Source of the DNA: DASXUX01 sp036504595
Lineage (GTDB): Bacteria > Planctomycetota > SZUA-567 > H5-PLA8
Assembly (NCBI GenBank): GCA_036504595.1
Contig: DASXUX010000038.1
Location: 43,692-107,691, forward strand
Length of the DNA: 64,000 nt
Direction of reading: 5' to 3'
Part shown: positions 62,360 through 64,000 of the stretch, one piece after another
How positions within the stretch are numbered: the first letter of the stretch is position 1
How the letters are laid out: each line of letters opens with the position of its first letter
The notes under the pieces: generated by a model
What the model was told of the DNA's origin: nothing
Databases searched by the model: none
What the model saw: only the letters and a program-made list of their open reading frames with translations
Translations under genes and position numbers: made by a program

Positions 62360-62771
62360 TCACGCCGCCTCAGCCATTCGGCTGCGGACTTCCTGCAGGG
62401 CTCCACGATGTGCGCCGAGATGCAGATTCGTCATTGGGGCCTTGCTCAAACGTAAAACTGTGTGACGCGGTTGGCCGGCGATGGTGACAATTCGCAGATC
62501 GAAGGTGTGATCGGCGATCCCGGCTTTCGGCACCCACTCTTCCACCTGTGCGTTCCCAGCATACCGCGTTCACGATCTCGGTGACGTCCTCCAAGCTGGT
62601 GTACTGCCGAATTCTGCGCGAGTTATAGAATTGGCTTGCGCCATTGTGCCGGACGATTTCCATCGTTGTTCTCGCGATCATGCGACGCCCGTTTTGCGCC
62701 AGCGCGATTACTCCCGATGCGCTTGATCGGACTATAACATTTGGAGCCTCATTGCTACCGTGTTCTAGCAT
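62360..62771 (-). pseudogene. ATP-grasp protein remnant with a frameshift
   Basis: One frame encodes EIVRHNGASQFYNSRRIRQY, TSLEDVTEIVN; another continues with VEEWVPKAGIADHTFDLRIV, TIAGQPRHTVLRLSKAPMTN, LHLGAHRG. Together they resemble a conserved segment of RimK-like ATP-grasp ligases (FDLRVVVI and TNLHLG motifs). The switch of frame lies at about 62545-62560, and both ends are cut. It cannot make a functional enzyme. Confidence 0.6.
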
Positions 62772-63060
62772 TGAACTTCAAACACAGCATGAAAACGCCG
62801 GCGGATATCACCAGAATCGGTGCGGCCAAGATAAAGCCGAACCAAGACAACAGGTAAAGGACGCCTTTCAAGGATGACCATACGTCGGCGGGGTTGCCCG
62901 ACAGCGAGGTCCCGCAGAGTATCGTCGTGTATTCGCGCCATCCCAGGAAATGGCAGAGCACAAAGATAAACACCAAAAGGAGCGCGCGCAGCAACATGCC
63001 TTGCGGCGAAAAGATCGGTGCGCTTGCGGCCACGCGCCAACTTCTGCGTTCACCGTCCAT
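62755..63060 (-). CDS. Small membrane protein with two helices
   Basis: The ATG at 63060 has GGAG about 12 bases upstream. The 101-residue product has two transmembrane helices (LLRALLLVFIFVLCHFLGWR and SWFGFILAAPILVISAGVFM). Its start overlaps the natural end (63050) of the decayed gene upstream, a coupling usual in intact operons, so the pair probably arose as a unit. Function not recognised. It is the only intact-looking gene in a stretch of remnants. Confidence 0.55.
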   Translation of the reverse strand: MDGERRSWRVAASAPIFSPQGMLLRALLLVFIFVLCHFLGWREYTTILCGTSLSGNPADVWSSLKGVLYLLSWFGFILAAPILVISAGVFMLCLKFNARTR

Positions 63061-63490
63061 GGCTTGGTTTCTCCAGATCCTTTACCTTTTGCCAAAGAGG
63101 TCCCAGCACGGTTGCATACAGGAGCACGGCATCGCCGACTTGGTTGCTGGCGCACTACTTGAGCGTATCGGCGCGCTGCGATGCGAAGGGAGCGAAATTC
63201 AACGTGGTCAACAGGCTTTTCAGGCATGCTTTGTCCTCGCACGCGCTGGTGCCGATAAAAGCCATGCCGCTATAGCCCGCACTTACGCCTAGCACAGGAA
63301 TGATGGGGCCTGCGTCCATGGCGCCAACCCAGGAGGCCGGCCATTCCCGCGCGTAGCCAAAGCCGAGGATCCTTCGCGTCAGCTCCTTCCTTGCCCGCTC
63401 GTACTGATCCCGTGCAAAATCCTCGTCGATCAACTGCAGCTTGCATGATACGTTGGAAAGACTCCGCCATAGACGATCCAGACTCCGGGC
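63050..63490 (-). pseudogene. C-terminal remnant of a large protein, interrupted by an in-frame TAG
   Basis: The frame encodes ARSLDRLWRSLSNVSCKLQL, RILGFGYAREWPASWVGAMD, AGPIIPVLGVSAGYSGMAFI, then a TAG at 63155-63157, and continues in the same frame with CASNQVGDAVLLYATVLGPL and WQKVKDLEKPSHGR to TGA at 63050. The sequence on both sides is clearly one protein; from memory it resembles the C-terminal part of a linalool dehydratase/isomerase-like family, but this is uncertain. Upstream of about 63490 the similarity ends, so the 5' part is lost. Confidence 0.65.
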
Positions 63491-63558
63491 ATCGCTGACT
63501 TCAACGCCCTGACGATGTTGACGATCATCGGATGCGCTGACGTGGAGCCTGGTCGAGG

Positions 63559-63939
63559 ATGACGCTGGTCCCATTCAATGCAGAACTCAACCGCCTGAAG
63601 TTAGTCGTCAGCGGGGCCAAGGCAGCGAAGTACAAGGTGACTTGGGGCGCAAGCTCGCGCGAATACACGGCCGAACAGCTCGGCAAAGGCATCAATCTGG
63701 CAGATGACTTTGCCGTCAATCCGTTCAGCGCCGCCTTTGCGAAAGTGGACGCGGCCGTTGGGGCGAAGCAGGCTTATGAAACGACGCAGATCCAGCAAGC
63801 CTTTCACGGCCGCGACGCCAAAAACGACATGGAAGCCGTCGTCAAGAAGACCGAAGCTAAACGCGCGCCGCTGGCTGCGGCTGTCGCGGCCTCGCTTGCG
63901 CCCGTGACCCATACGTTGCGCATCGAAGCACAGCCGTAA
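63559..63939 (+). pseudogene. C-terminal remnant of an SGNH/GDSL-type hydrolase
   Basis: The 126-codon frame (LVPFNAELNRLKLVVSGAKA, AKYKVTWGASSREYTAEQLG, KGINLADDFAVNPFSAAFAK) resembles the C-terminal segment of PVC SGNH/GDSL-type esterases. Those normally have 250 or more further residues with the catalytic GDS and DxxH motifs upstream. Here a TGA lies seven codons before the first ATG and no ribosome site is present. The gene has lost its catalytic part. Confidence 0.6.
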
Positions 63940-64000
63940 GCTACGGGTAAAGAAACGCCGGTGCCCGCGGATGCCCGTTATCGCAGTGCTTTCGCCGTCG

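Overview
The window is GC-rich, densely coding bacterial chromosome. Its gene content is typical of the Planctomycetota/Verrucomicrobiota/Lentisphaerota (PVC) assemblage: an HzsA-like cytochrome fused to a sulfatase-modifying-factor domain, DUF4091, DUF6807 and DUF2225-type proteins, kelch/MBG/PKD and VCBS exoproteins, a PVC-style squalene/phytoene synthase, and a MacAB-like cluster with two permeases. The phylum is inferred from gene families only; there is no rRNA or tRNA gene in view and no search was run.

Layout. 1-8.1 kb: a truncated secreted protein, a GH20-type hexosaminidase-like protein, a stand-alone receiver domain, squalene/phytoene synthase and two NfeD-family genes. 8.1-10.5 kb: non-coding repeats, a truncated IS1182-like transposase and gene scraps. 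10.5-14.8 kb: the diheme HzsA-like/SUMF1 fusion. 14.9-23 kb: housekeeping (GAPDH, ribulose-phosphate epimerase), an orphan Phd-type antitoxin, an ECF sigma/anti-sigma pair, a sugar isomerase-like protein, a zinc-type dehydrogenase and a glycosyltransferase. 23-29.9 kb: a small membrane protein, a DUF4160/DUF2442 pair, a lipoprotein, ribosomal protein S1, a secreted DUF2225-like protein and a zinc-finger membrane protein. 30-37 kb: a LarA-like protein, a GT-C glycosyltransferase, and a DUF6807 plus isomerase pair facing an AraC regulator. 37-42.3 kb: the efflux-type ABC cluster (permease, adaptor, ATPase, permease). 42.5-51.7 kb: a membrane PQQ-like propeller protein, a secreted esterase, and a LacI regulator translationally coupled to a large secreted glycosidase-like protein. 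52-62.2 kb: three large exoproteins. 62.3-64 kb: decayed gene remnants around one small intact-looking membrane-protein gene.

The strongest unexplained signal is a rich set of small repeats that behave in three ways. (1) Short-unit repeats and hairpins fill many intergenic gaps and often supply the last codons and stop codon of the adjacent gene. (2) GC-rich palindromic cassettes sit in frame inside coding genes, adding residues such as APASVPAG. (3) A 201-bp element with perfect 11-bp terminal inverted repeats lies exactly in frame inside the LarA-like gene. Together these suggest repeat-driven remodelling of gene ends and linkers. Most genes otherwise serve secretion, polysaccharide handling and envelope functions.
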